Source of the DNA: Pseudomonas sp. ML96
GTDB taxonomy: Bacteria > Pseudomonadota > Gammaproteobacteria > Pseudomonadales > Pseudomonadaceae
Direction of reading: 5' to 3'
Assembly: GCF_000761545.1 (NCBI RefSeq)
Contig: NZ_JPMY01000012.1
Coordinates: 154,661 to 218,660, forward strand
Length of the DNA: 64,000 bases
The notes below the pieces were generated by a model that had not been told where the DNA came from, ran no database searches, and saw nothing but the letters and a program-made list of their open reading frames with translations. The translations under genes and the position numbers were made by a program. Shown here in pieces: positions 9,158 to 16,333 of the stretch (within the stretch, counting starts at the first letter, position 1; each line of letters opens with the position of its first letter).

Positions 9158-9236
9158 GGCAGCACACTCCACGACCTTGTAGTTATGCAGCCGAGTTTAA
9201 CCAGCGAGCGGGCGCTGTGAAGGCCGCGGCGACTTT

Positions 9237-9251
9237 CTTTCACGCTGAAAG
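9237..9251. promoter_or_regulatory. Palindrome in the tctD-opdH intergenic region, candidate TctD operator
   Basis: CTTTCACGCTGAAAG is a perfect inverted repeat with 6-bp arms and a 3-bp centre, followed by a further GCGAAAGC half-site at about 9256-9263. It lies 80 bp from the tctD start and 115 bp from the opdH start. Binding by TctD is inference from position. Confidence 0.35.
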
Positions 9252-9366
9252 CCTGGCGAAAGCTTCGCTACCTAGGATCGCGGCCAGGGTGGCAAGAACC
9301 ACCCATCAGAGTGCCGGGTGCGTGGTTGCTCCGGCGCGACAAGAACAACAATCGGAGACCACCTGC

Positions 9367-10617
9367 ATGCGCATCGCACTGCCTGCGAACCGCCTCGCCC
9401 TGGCTATTCTCGCCAGTTCTGCTGCCACGACCAGCCAAGCCGCTTTCGTCGAAGACAGCAGCGCCACCCTCACCACGACCAACATCTACCTCAATCGCGA
9501 CTTCCGTGAAGGCACCGGCCAGAACAAGCGCGAGGAATGGGGCCAGGGCTTCCTCCTCGACATCCAGTCCGGCTACACCGAAGGCACCGTCGGCTTCGGT
9601 CTGGACGCCCTCGGCATGCTCGGCGTCAAGCTCGACTCCGGTGGCGGCCGCACCGGCACCGACCTGCTGCCAGTACAGGACGACGGCGGCACCCCGGACG
9701 AATTCGGCCGCCTGGGCCTGACCGGCAAGGTCAAGATTTCCAAGACCGAACTGCGCTACGGCTCGCACATCCCCGAGCTGCCGGTGGTCAAGGCCAGCGA
9801 CAGCCGCCTGCTGCCGCAGGTGTTCGAGGGCGGCCTACTGAGCTCCAGCGAGATCGACAACCTGAGCCTGCTCGGCGGGCGCTTCGACAAGGTGATCGAC
9901 CGCGCCTCGACCAACTCCGAAGACATCATCCTCAACAGCAAGAACGGCCGCTTCGCCGGCGGCGTGACCGCCGAGCACATGGACCTGGCCGGCATCGACT
10001 GGACCTTCGCCAAGGGCATGACGGCGCGCTACTACTACGCCGACGTCGAAGACATCTACCGCCAGCACTTCCTCGGCCTGCTCGCCAGCCAGCCGCTGGG
10101 CGGCGGCACCCTGAGCGCCGACCTGCGCGTCTCGATCAGCGACGACAGCGGCTCGGCCGAGGCCGGCAAGGTCGACAACAACGCCTGGAACGGCCTGGTC
10201 TCCTACGCCTACAGCGGGCACAAGGTCGGCCTCGGTTACCAGCACCTGACTGGCGACACCGGTTTCGCCTACGTCGATGGCAGCGACCCGTTCCTGGTCA
10301 ACTTCGTGCAGATCAACGACTTCGCCAATGCCGAGGAACGTTCCTGGCAGGCACGCTACGACTTCGACTTCGCCACCCTCGGCGTACCCGGCCTGAGCTT
10401 CATGACCCGCTACATCAAGGGCGACAACGCCCAGGTGACCGGCAGCGACGAAGAAGGCCGCGAGTGGGAACGCAACACCGAGGTCAAGTACGTGGTACAG
10501 AGCGGCCCGCTCAAGGACCTCTACGTGCGCCTGCGTAACGCCAGCTTCCGCTCCAGCTTCGCCCGCGACGCGGACGAGAACCGTGTGATCGTCGGCTACT
10601 CCCTGCCGATCTGGTAA
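9367..10617 (+). CDS. opdH: Outer-membrane porin OpdH (OprD family)
   Basis: Substrate-specific 18-strand OprD-type porin; OpdH of P. aeruginosa takes up tricarboxylates such as cis-aconitate. The protein is 416 residues: signal peptide MRIALPANRLALAILASSAA..SQA, then FVEDSSATLTTTNIYLNRDF, the standard opening of mature OprD proteins, many aromatic-edged beta-strands and a C-terminal VIVGYSLPIW ending in Trp. I chose the ATG at 9367 (CGGAGACC upstream) because the longer reading frame adds a non-signal N-terminus. First gene of opdH-tctC-tctB-tctA. Confidence 0.93.
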   Translation: MRIALPANRLALAILASSAATTSQAAFVEDSSATLTTTNIYLNRDFREGTGQNKREEWGQGFLLDIQSGYTEGTVGFGLDALGMLGVKLDSGGGRTGTDLLPVQDDGGTPDEFGRLGLTGKVKISKTELRYGSHIPELPVVKASDSRLLPQVFEGGLLSSSEIDNLSLLGGRFDKVIDRASTNSEDIILNSKNGRFAGGVTAEHMDLAGIDWTFAKGMTARYYYADVEDIYRQHFLGLLASQPLGGGTLSADLRVSISDDSGSAEAGKVDNNAWNGLVSYAYSGHKVGLGYQHLTGDTGFAYVDGSDPFLVNFVQINDFANAEERSWQARYDFDFATLGVPGLSFMTRYIKGDNAQVTGSDEEGREWERNTEVKYVVQSGPLKDLYVRLRNASFRSSFARDADENRVIVGYSLPIW

Positions 10618-10643
10618 GCCACAATAAAACTCCACAGGAGAAG

Positions 10644-11621
10644 ATGATGAATACTGCCCTGTCGCGTATCGCCCTGGCATTCGGCGCCCTGGCGCTGTCC
10701 AGCCAGCTGCTGGCCGAACCCAAGCGCCCCGAATGCATCGCCCCGGCCAAGCCCGGCGGCGGTTTCGACCTGACCTGCAAGCTGGCCCAGAGCGGCCTGA
10801 AAGACAACGGCCTGCTCGAGGCCCCGATGCGCGTGACCTACATGCCCGGCGGCGTCGGCGCCGTGGCCTACAACGCGGTGGTCGCCCAGCGACCGAAGGA
10901 CGCCGGCACCATCACCGCGTTCTCCTCCGGCTCCCTGCTCAACCTGGCCCAGGGCAAGTTCGGTCGCTACGACGAGAACGCCGTGCGCTGGCTGGCCGGC
11001 ATCGGCACCGACTACGGCGCCATCAGTGTGCGCGCCGACTCGCCGTACAAGACCCTCGACGACCTGGTCCAGGCCCTCAAGCAGAACCCAGGCGGCATCG
11101 TCTTCGGCGCCGGCGCCACCATCGGCGGCCAGGACTGGATGCAGACCGCGCTGATCGCCCGCGCCGCCGGCATCGATCCCAAAGAACTGCGCTACGTGGC
11201 CTTCGAGGGCGGCGGCGAGACCCTCACCGCCATGCTCGGCGGCCATGTGCAGGTCACCTCCAGTGGCCTCGGCGAAGTTACCCCGCAACTGGCGGCGAAC
11301 AAGATCCGCATCCTCGCCGTGCTCTCCGACCAGCGCCTGCCGGGCAAGCTGGAAGGCCTGCCGACTGCCAAGGAACAGGGCTACGACATCGTCTGGCCGG
11401 TGATCCGCGGCTTCTACATGGGCCCGGAGGTCAGCGACGCCGACTTCGCCTGGTGGAAGGCCCAGTTCGACACTCTGCTGGCCAGCCCGGAGTTCGCCAA
11501 GCTGCGTGAACAGCGCGACCTGTTCCCGCTGAACATGACCGGCGACGAGCTGAAGGCCTATGTGTTCAAGCAGGTGCAGGACTACAAGGCCCTGGCCAGC
11601 GAGTTCGGCCTGGTCCAGTAG
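10644..11621 (+). CDS. tctC: Tripartite tricarboxylate transporter substrate-binding protein TctC
   Basis: Periplasmic receptor of the TctCBA transporter, 325 residues. Signal peptide to about residue 24 (SSQLLA), then the conserved PAKPGGGFDLTCKLAQ substrate loop, MPGGVGAVAYN, and the GGGETLTAMLGGHVQ block near residue 190 that contacts the carboxylate in this family. AGGAGA precedes the ATG, 26 bp after opdH. Probably delivers citrate or a related tricarboxylate to TctAB. Confidence 0.94.
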   Translation: MMNTALSRIALAFGALALSSQLLAEPKRPECIAPAKPGGGFDLTCKLAQSGLKDNGLLEAPMRVTYMPGGVGAVAYNAVVAQRPKDAGTITAFSSGSLLNLAQGKFGRYDENAVRWLAGIGTDYGAISVRADSPYKTLDDLVQALKQNPGGIVFGAGATIGGQDWMQTALIARAAGIDPKELRYVAFEGGGETLTAMLGGHVQVTSSGLGEVTPQLAANKIRILAVLSDQRLPGKLEGLPTAKEQGYDIVWPVIRGFYMGPEVSDADFAWWKAQFDTLLASPEFAKLREQRDLFPLNMTGDELKAYVFKQVQDYKALASEFGLVQ

Positions 11622-11768
11622 GGAAGCTGCTGCGCTAGGAAAGGCTGTGTTGGAAGGCGGCTCGGTTCGGTCATTGGGTTAACCCAACTCCCTCCCCTCG
11701 CCACCTTCCACCTTGCCTTTCCGTCGCTCGCGACGCTTCCCGCCGCTCCCTATCACGAGGAACTCCTC
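11622..11768. other. tctC-tctB intergenic region with a 14-bp perfect palindrome
   Basis: An unusually long gap inside an otherwise tight operon. It contains TTGGGTTAACCCAA (11674-11687), a perfect palindrome, then a pyrimidine-rich run with no reading frame. No T-tract follows the palindrome, so it is not a standard terminator; it could be an mRNA-processing or stability element, or an operator, separating the abundant binding protein from the membrane subunits. Confidence 0.5.
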
Positions 11769-12215
11769 ATGTACGTCCGCCTGTTCGCCGCGGTGTGGCT
11801 GCTCGTCTGCGCCTTTCTCGCCGTGGTCGCCTGGGGCTTCCAGGCCCCCTTCTCGTATGACCCGGTTGGCCCCCGCGCCTACCCGCTGTTGCTGCTGATC
11901 CTGATGGCCGCCTCGGCAATGTGGCTGCTGTGCAAGCCCAGCGACGAGCCGACCCTGCCGATTTCCTGGGCCCTGGCACGCAAGGTAGCCCTGTGCATCG
12001 GCGCCCTGCTCGCCTACGCCCTGCTGTTCGAGCCGCTGGGTTTCATCCTCAGCACAGCCCTGATCGGCTTCGGCCTCGGTTTGCTGTTCGGTGGCCGCGT
12101 GCTGCTCAGCGCCGTCAGCGGCGTGCTGATGGGCGTACTGCTCTATGGCCTGTTCGACTATCTGCTGGACGTGCCGCTACCGCTCGGCCTGTTCGCTGCT
12201 TTCCTGGAGAGCTGA
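11769..12215 (+). CDS. tctB: Tripartite tricarboxylate transporter small membrane subunit TctB
   Basis: Protein of 148 residues with four predicted membrane helices (about 4-25, 38-58, 75-95 and 98-135 as a longer pair), the topology of TctB. The FSYDPVGPRAYPLLLL stretch near residue 28 is the family signature. Ribosome site GAGGAA 9 bp upstream. Pairs with TctA in the inner membrane. Confidence 0.9.
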   Translation: MYVRLFAAVWLLVCAFLAVVAWGFQAPFSYDPVGPRAYPLLLLILMAASAMWLLCKPSDEPTLPISWALARKVALCIGALLAYALLFEPLGFILSTALIGFGLGLLFGGRVLLSAVSGVLMGVLLYGLFDYLLDVPLPLGLFAAFLES

Positions 12216-12216
12216 G

Positions 12217-13725
12217 ATGGAAACGCTGAATTTCTTGATGCAGGGCTTCGATGTCGCCACCCGCCCGACCAACCTGCTGGTGGCGCTGTTCGGCGCCTTC
12301 GTCGGCACCATTGTCGGCCTGCTGCCGGGCCTCGGCCCGATCAATGGCGTGGCCATCCTGCTGCCGCTGGCCTACGCCCTCGGCCTGCCGCCGGAGACCG
12401 CGCTGATCCTGCTCGCCGCCGTGTACCTGGGCTGCGAGTATGGCGGGCGCATCTCGGCCATCCTGCTCAACGTGCCGGGCGACGCCGCGGCGATCATGAC
12501 CACCCTCGACGGCTACCCGCTGGCGCGCCAGGGCAAGGCGGGCATCGCCCTGTCGCTGTCGGCCATGAGCTCGTTCATCGGCAGCACTATCGCCACCATA
12601 GGCGTCGTATTGTTCGCGCCGATCCTGGCCAACTGGGCGGTGGCCTTCGGCCCGGCCGAGTACTTCGTGCTGATGGTGTTCGCCATCGCCTGCCTGGGCG
12701 GCATGGTCGGCGACAAGCCGGTCAAGACCCTGCTCGCCGCGCTGATCGGCCTGGGCCTGGCCACGGTCGGGGTGGACGCCACCACCGGCGTGTACCGCTT
12801 CACTTTCGACAGCGTCGGCCTGTCCGACGGCATCCAGTTCGTCATCGTGGTCATCGGCCTGTTCAGCGTCAGCGAGATCCTGCTGATGCTCGAACACACC
12901 AGCACCGGCCAGCAGGCGGTCAAGGCCAGCGGGCGCATGCTGTTCAACGCCAAGGAGTTCGCCTTCACCTGGTGGAGCAGCGTGCGCAGTTCGCTGGCCG
13001 GCTTCGTCATCGGCGTGCTGCCGGGGGCCGGGGCGACCATCGCCAGCGCCATCACCTACATGAGCGAGAAGCGCATGGCCGGTGCCAGCAGCCGCTTCGG
13101 CGAGGGCGACCTGCGTGGTGTGGCGGCGCCGGAGGCGGCCAACAATGCCTCGGCCTGCGGCTCGCTGATCCCCATGCTGACCCTCGGCGTGCCCGGCTCG
13201 GGCACCACCGCGGTGATGATCGGCGCCCTGACCCTGTACAACATCACCCCCGGTCCGCTGCTGTTCGAGCAGCAGCCGGACGTGGTGTGGGGCCTGATCG
13301 CCTCGCTGTTCATCGGCAACGTCATCCTGCTGGTGATGAACATCCCGCTGGTCGGCCTGTTCGCCCGCATGCTCAGCGTGCCGACCTGGATCCTGGTGCC
13401 GGCCATCACCATCATCTCGGTGGTGGGCGTGTACGCCGTGCACAGCACCACCTTCGACCTGGTGCTGATGGCCGCGCTCGGTCTGTTCGGCTACCTGCTG
13501 CGCAAGATGGACTTCCCGCTGTCGGCGCTGATCCTCGGCTTCGTCCTCGGCGAGATGATGGAATCCAACCTGCGCCGCGCCCTGTCGATCAGCAACGGCG
13601 ACCTGGCGATCCTCTGGTCCAGCCCGATCACAGTCGGCCTCTGGACCCTGGCTGCGCTGATGCTGGCCCTGCCAGGCCTGCGCTGGTGGCGCAACCGGCG
13701 CAAGCTGCAGGCGGCCCATGCCTAA
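12217..13725 (+). CDS. tctA: Tripartite tricarboxylate transporter large membrane subunit TctA
   Basis: Inner-membrane permease of about 502 residues and 10-12 helices. It contains the TctA signature GTIVGLLPGLGPINGVAILL (about 28-47) and its internal-repeat counterpart VIGVLPGAGATIASAI, plus NASACGSLIPMLTLGVPGSG. I chose the ATG at 12217 (METLNFLMQGFD) because GGAGA lies 9 bp upstream and the start is just after the tctB stop; a longer frame starting inside tctB has no family support. Energised by cation symport in this family. Confidence 0.95.
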   Translation: METLNFLMQGFDVATRPTNLLVALFGAFVGTIVGLLPGLGPINGVAILLPLAYALGLPPETALILLAAVYLGCEYGGRISAILLNVPGDAAAIMTTLDGYPLARQGKAGIALSLSAMSSFIGSTIATIGVVLFAPILANWAVAFGPAEYFVLMVFAIACLGGMVGDKPVKTLLAALIGLGLATVGVDATTGVYRFTFDSVGLSDGIQFVIVVIGLFSVSEILLMLEHTSTGQQAVKASGRMLFNAKEFAFTWWSSVRSSLAGFVIGVLPGAGATIASAITYMSEKRMAGASSRFGEGDLRGVAAPEAANNASACGSLIPMLTLGVPGSGTTAVMIGALTLYNITPGPLLFEQQPDVVWGLIASLFIGNVILLVMNIPLVGLFARMLSVPTWILVPAITIISVVGVYAVHSTTFDLVLMAALGLFGYLLRKMDFPLSALILGFVLGEMMESNLRRALSISNGDLAILWSSPITVGLWTLAALMLALPGLRWWRNRRKLQAAHA

Positions 13726-14734
13726 CTGGCTACTCACCCCTGTCGCCGGCGCCGCCGGCGGCTACCTGGCCAGCCTGATCGGCTGGCCTTTGCCGTGGAT
13801 GGTCGGCTCCTTGCTGGCGCTGATGCTGCTGCGCTGCTTAGGCGGCTTCGACCTCGGCGAGGTGCCTGGCGCGCGCAAGCTCGGCCAGTGGCTGGTCGGC
13901 ACCGGCATCGGCCTGCACTTCAGCCCGGAGGTGCTGGAACAGGTGCTCGCCCATGGCGACGTGCTGCTGGTCGGCGCTCTGGTCACCAGCCTGACCTGCC
14001 TGATCGGCATCGCCCTGCTGCGCCGCGCCGGCGTCGACCGGGCCACGGCGTTCTTCGCCAGCATGCCCGGCGGCGCCAGCGAGATGGTCAACCTCGGCCA
14101 ACGCAACGGCGCCAAGACAGGCGAGGTGGCAGCCGGGCAAAGTGTGCGCCTGCTGCTGGTGGTGCTCTGCGTGCCTGCGCTGTTCCAGTGGTGGCTGGGA
14201 GCCGCACCGGTATTGGCGCATAGCGGCGGCGCGAGCGACCTGCCGACCCTGGCGGCGCTGCTGGCCGGCGGCGCGCTGTTCGCCCTGCTCTGGCAGCGCC
14301 TGCGCCAGCCCAACCCCTGGCTGCTCGGACCGATCCTGTTCTGCGCCATTGGCGCGGTCTGGCTGGATCGCCCGCTGAGCCTGCCGGGCGGCACCAGCGA
14401 GGTCGGCCAGTGGCTGATCGGTAGCGCCCTGGGCTGCCACTTCAGCCGCGAGTTCTTCCGCCGCGCGCCGCGCTTCATCGGCCTGGTGCTGGTCGCCACC
14501 CTGCTGGCCATGCTCGCCGCCGCCCTGGTGGCCGAGGCCCTGAGCTGGCTGGGCGCGCTGGATCACCGCTCGCTGATGCTGGGCATGATGCCCGGCGGCA
14601 TCGCCGAGCTGAGCCTGACCGCCGAGGCGCTGGCCCTGTCGGTACCGCTGATCACCGGGCTGCAGGTGCTGCGACTGATGTGCGTGCTGTTCTTCGCTGA
14701 GCCGGCCTTCCGCCTGTGGCAACGACGACGCTAG
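13718..14734 (+). CDS. AbrB-family (DUF/PF05145-type) membrane protein
   Basis: Hydrophobic protein of 338 residues with about ten membrane segments and an internal duplication: MVGSLLALMLLRCLGGFDLGE..GTGIGLHFSPE in the first half matches GSALGCHFSREFF in the second, and ASMPGGASEMVNLG matches GMMPGGIAELSLTAEAL. This pattern is that of the AbrB family, often mis-named ammonia monooxygenase. It overlaps the tctA stop by 8 bp, so it belongs to the tct transcript and may be an accessory transporter. Exact function unknown. Confidence 0.8.
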   Translation: MPNWLLTPVAGAAGGYLASLIGWPLPWMVGSLLALMLLRCLGGFDLGEVPGARKLGQWLVGTGIGLHFSPEVLEQVLAHGDVLLVGALVTSLTCLIGIALLRRAGVDRATAFFASMPGGASEMVNLGQRNGAKTGEVAAGQSVRLLLVVLCVPALFQWWLGAAPVLAHSGGASDLPTLAALLAGGALFALLWQRLRQPNPWLLGPILFCAIGAVWLDRPLSLPGGTSEVGQWLIGSALGCHFSREFFRRAPRFIGLVLVATLLAMLAAALVAEALSWLGALDHRSLMLGMMPGGIAELSLTAEALALSVPLITGLQVLRLMCVLFFAEPAFRLWQRRR

Positions 14735-14744
14735 ACCCACGTTT

Positions 14745-14773
14745 AGGCCCGCCGCGTGCGGGCCTCTTTTTTT
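14745..14773 (+). terminator. Rho-independent terminator of the opdH-tct operon
   Basis: AGGCCCGC/GCGGGCCT stem (14745-14752 with 14758-14765), 5-nt loop, followed by C and seven T residues. Confidence 0.9.
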
Positions 14774-14778
14774 CAGGC

Positions 14779-14804
14779 AAAAAAATGGGCGACCGAAGTC
14801 GCCC
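14779..14804 (-). terminator. Rho-independent terminator of the small membrane-protein gene
   Basis: On the minus strand, stem GGGCGAC/GTCGCCC (14787-14793 with 14798-14804) with a TTCG loop, followed by A and a run of T. Confidence 0.85.
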
Positions 14805-14835
14805 TAAATGCCTTGCGTGCACTGTTTCGGAGGGA

Positions 14836-14967
14836 TTACTCGGCCTTGACCGCTGCCTTGGCCGGCTTGTGAGAATCCTTCCAGATGAAGTAACCGACGC
14901 CGCCGAAGAAGGCGACCATCAGCGCGACTGTACCGATACCGGCGATAACCACTGTGTCGAGGAACAT
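14836..14967 (-). CDS. Single-pass membrane micro-protein, probable CcoM subunit of cbb3 oxidase
   Basis: A 43-residue protein: MFLDTVVIAGIGTVALMVAF begins one membrane helix (about 4-30) ending in GYFIWKDSHK and a short Lys/Ala tail. I picked the ATG at 14967 because it has a perfect GGAGG 5 bp upstream; the longer frame adds a non-membrane leader. Length, single helix and the FIWKDSHK-like ending recall CcoM, a small subunit found in the cbb3 cytochrome oxidase of P. stutzeri. That comparison is from memory, so the name is tentative. It is a single-gene transcript between two opposing terminators on one side and alkB-region genes on the other. Confidence 0.65.
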   Translation of the reverse strand: MFLDTVVIAGIGTVALMVAFFGGVGYFIWKDSHKPAKAAVKAE

Positions 14968-15109
14968 GGCTGCCTCCTGTGCTGAGCCTTGTCTTGATGG
15001 CTTCAGGTTAGAGGAGCTGTGGCGGCGGGAATTGACGCGGATCAATGTCCGCGAGGGTGGGCACCGCGACAGGGCGCCGCAGGTGGGTGGAGCTCAGGCG
15101 CTGAAGGGC

Positions 15110-15268
15110 TCAGCGCTTCTTCTTCGGCTTGCTCTTGGGCTTCTTGCCCTTGGGCAGCGGCAGCGCCTGCTCGAAGGCCTGGCGCATATCATCCAGCTTC
15201 TTGTCGTGCAGGTCGTGGATGCGCTTGCCGCGCTCGGCGGCGAAGTCGATCAGCTTGTCGTCGCTCAT
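15110..15268 (-). CDS. Small lysine-rich hypothetical protein
   Basis: Protein of 52 residues, MSDDKLIDFAAERGKRIHDL at the start and a strongly basic C-terminus (KGKKPKSKPKKKR). The first two thirds form an amphipathic helix; the tail suggests nucleic-acid or ribosome contact, but no family is recognised. Its ATG overlaps the alkB stop (ATGA), so it is translated with alkB; an in-frame upstream start would lie in alkB and is rejected. Confidence 0.65.
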   Translation of the reverse strand: MSDDKLIDFAAERGKRIHDLHDKKLDDMRQAFEQALPLPKGKKPKSKPKKKR

Positions 15269-15894
15269 GGTCGGGACCGGATCAGGCGAAAAGTGAGGTT
15301 GATGCGTGGCGCCACCGGCTTGCGGGTCTTCGCCACCTGATGCTGCCAATGATGCTGCGTTGCGCCGGCCATGACCAGCAGCGAACCGCTATCGAGTTGC
15401 AACGAGTGCTCGATACGCCCGCTGCCCTTGCGCCGCAGGTCGAAACGCCGCGGCCCGCCGAGGTTGAGCGAGGCGACCAACGGATTGGGCCCCAGCTCGG
15501 CCTCGTCGTCGCTGTGCCAGCCCATGGAGTCGTTGCCATCGCGGTAGAAGTTGAGCAGCACGCCGTTGAGCGGCTGGCCGGCTACATCCTCCACGCGGCG
15601 GCGAATCTCGCTCAGCAGCGGCGTCCAGGGCAGCGGCTGATGCAGCAGGCCGGAGTAGCGGTAGCTGGCCTCGGGGTCGCCGTACCAAGCCAGCAGGCGT
15701 GGCACAGGAAAGGACTGGCCGTGAATCTGCAGCTGCGGCTGCTCCCAGGGCGTTTCGGCGGCCAGTTGCTGGAACCAGATGTCGGCGGTGACGGGGTCGA
15801 GCCAGTGCGGCTGGTAATCCAGCTCGGCGCCCGGCAGCTGCAGCGGTTGCGAATCGAACAGGTCCACGCCGATCAGACTTCCACGTCCACCCAT
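15265..15894 (-). CDS. alkB: Alpha-ketoglutarate-dependent dioxygenase, AlkB family
   Basis: DNA/RNA-alkylation-repair dioxygenase of 209 residues, closer in layout to the AlkB2/ALKBH2-type proteins than to E. coli AlkB. Iron ligands are His127 and Asp129 in WHSDDEAE and His185 in HHWQHQV; the 2-oxoglutarate-binding arginines are in RINLTFR (197 and 203). VPRLLAWYGD and LLNFYRDGNDSMGWH are conserved family blocks. It overlaps both neighbours (22 bp with the upstream gene, 4 bp with the downstream one) and so lies in a three-gene operon. Confidence 0.9.
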   Translation of the reverse strand: MGGRGSLIGVDLFDSQPLQLPGAELDYQPHWLDPVTADIWFQQLAAETPWEQPQLQIHGQSFPVPRLLAWYGDPEASYRYSGLLHQPLPWTPLLSEIRRRVEDVAGQPLNGVLLNFYRDGNDSMGWHSDDEAELGPNPLVASLNLGGPRRFDLRRKGSGRIEHSLQLDSGSLLVMAGATQHHWQHQVAKTRKPVAPRINLTFRLIRSRP

Positions 15895-16172
15895 AGGCCC
15901 TGGCGCGGGATTTCTTCCAGCAGCTTCTCTTCCTCGGGGCTGTTGGCCTCCAGCTCGGCCAGCTCCTCGGCGGTGTAGCCACGCCGCTGGCGACGGCGCT
16001 GCTCCTCGCGCAGCAGCTCCTCGGCCTCCTGCGGATGCCGCTTGTCCAGGCCCACCGCGCTCTCGTTGGCGCTCTCGTTGGTCGGCGTCACGGGCGGGAT
16101 GTCAGGGCGCGGCTTGACCACGTCCTGCTGGGCGGTGACGGGGACCAGACTGTGAGGAATGGGCGGTAGCAT
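15873..16172 (-). CDS. Charged hypothetical protein upstream of alkB
   Basis: Protein of 99 residues. The N-terminal 45 are Pro/Thr/Val-rich and probably disordered; residues about 46-90 are a highly charged Glu/Arg helix (EAEELLREEQRRRQRRGYTA, EEKLLEEIPR) that could form a coiled coil. No signal peptide, no family recognised. GGAGG precedes the ATG. Similar proteins occur beside alkB and rapA in pseudomonads (from memory), but no function is known. Confidence 0.7.
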   Translation of the reverse strand: MLPPIPHSLVPVTAQQDVVKPRPDIPPVTPTNESANESAVGLDKRHPQEAEELLREEQRRRQRRGYTAEELAELEANSPEEEKLLEEIPRQGLWVDVEV

Positions 16173-16333
16173 CCGGGTGCCTCCTGTTAACCCTACTGTC
16201 GGCCGGTCGGTTCGCGACTTGAACGACCGCTACACTTTCGACTCAGGACGCACGCATTGATTCAGCGACGGGCGTCGCCCTCGGCGCGGCGTTCCGCTAA
16301 CATACGCGGCTTTTTTCGCAGCTGGGGCATTTC

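Noticed and set aside
12115..13737. Minus-strand open frame opposite tctA (540 codons)
   Set aside because: Shadow of tctA; no conserved sequence.
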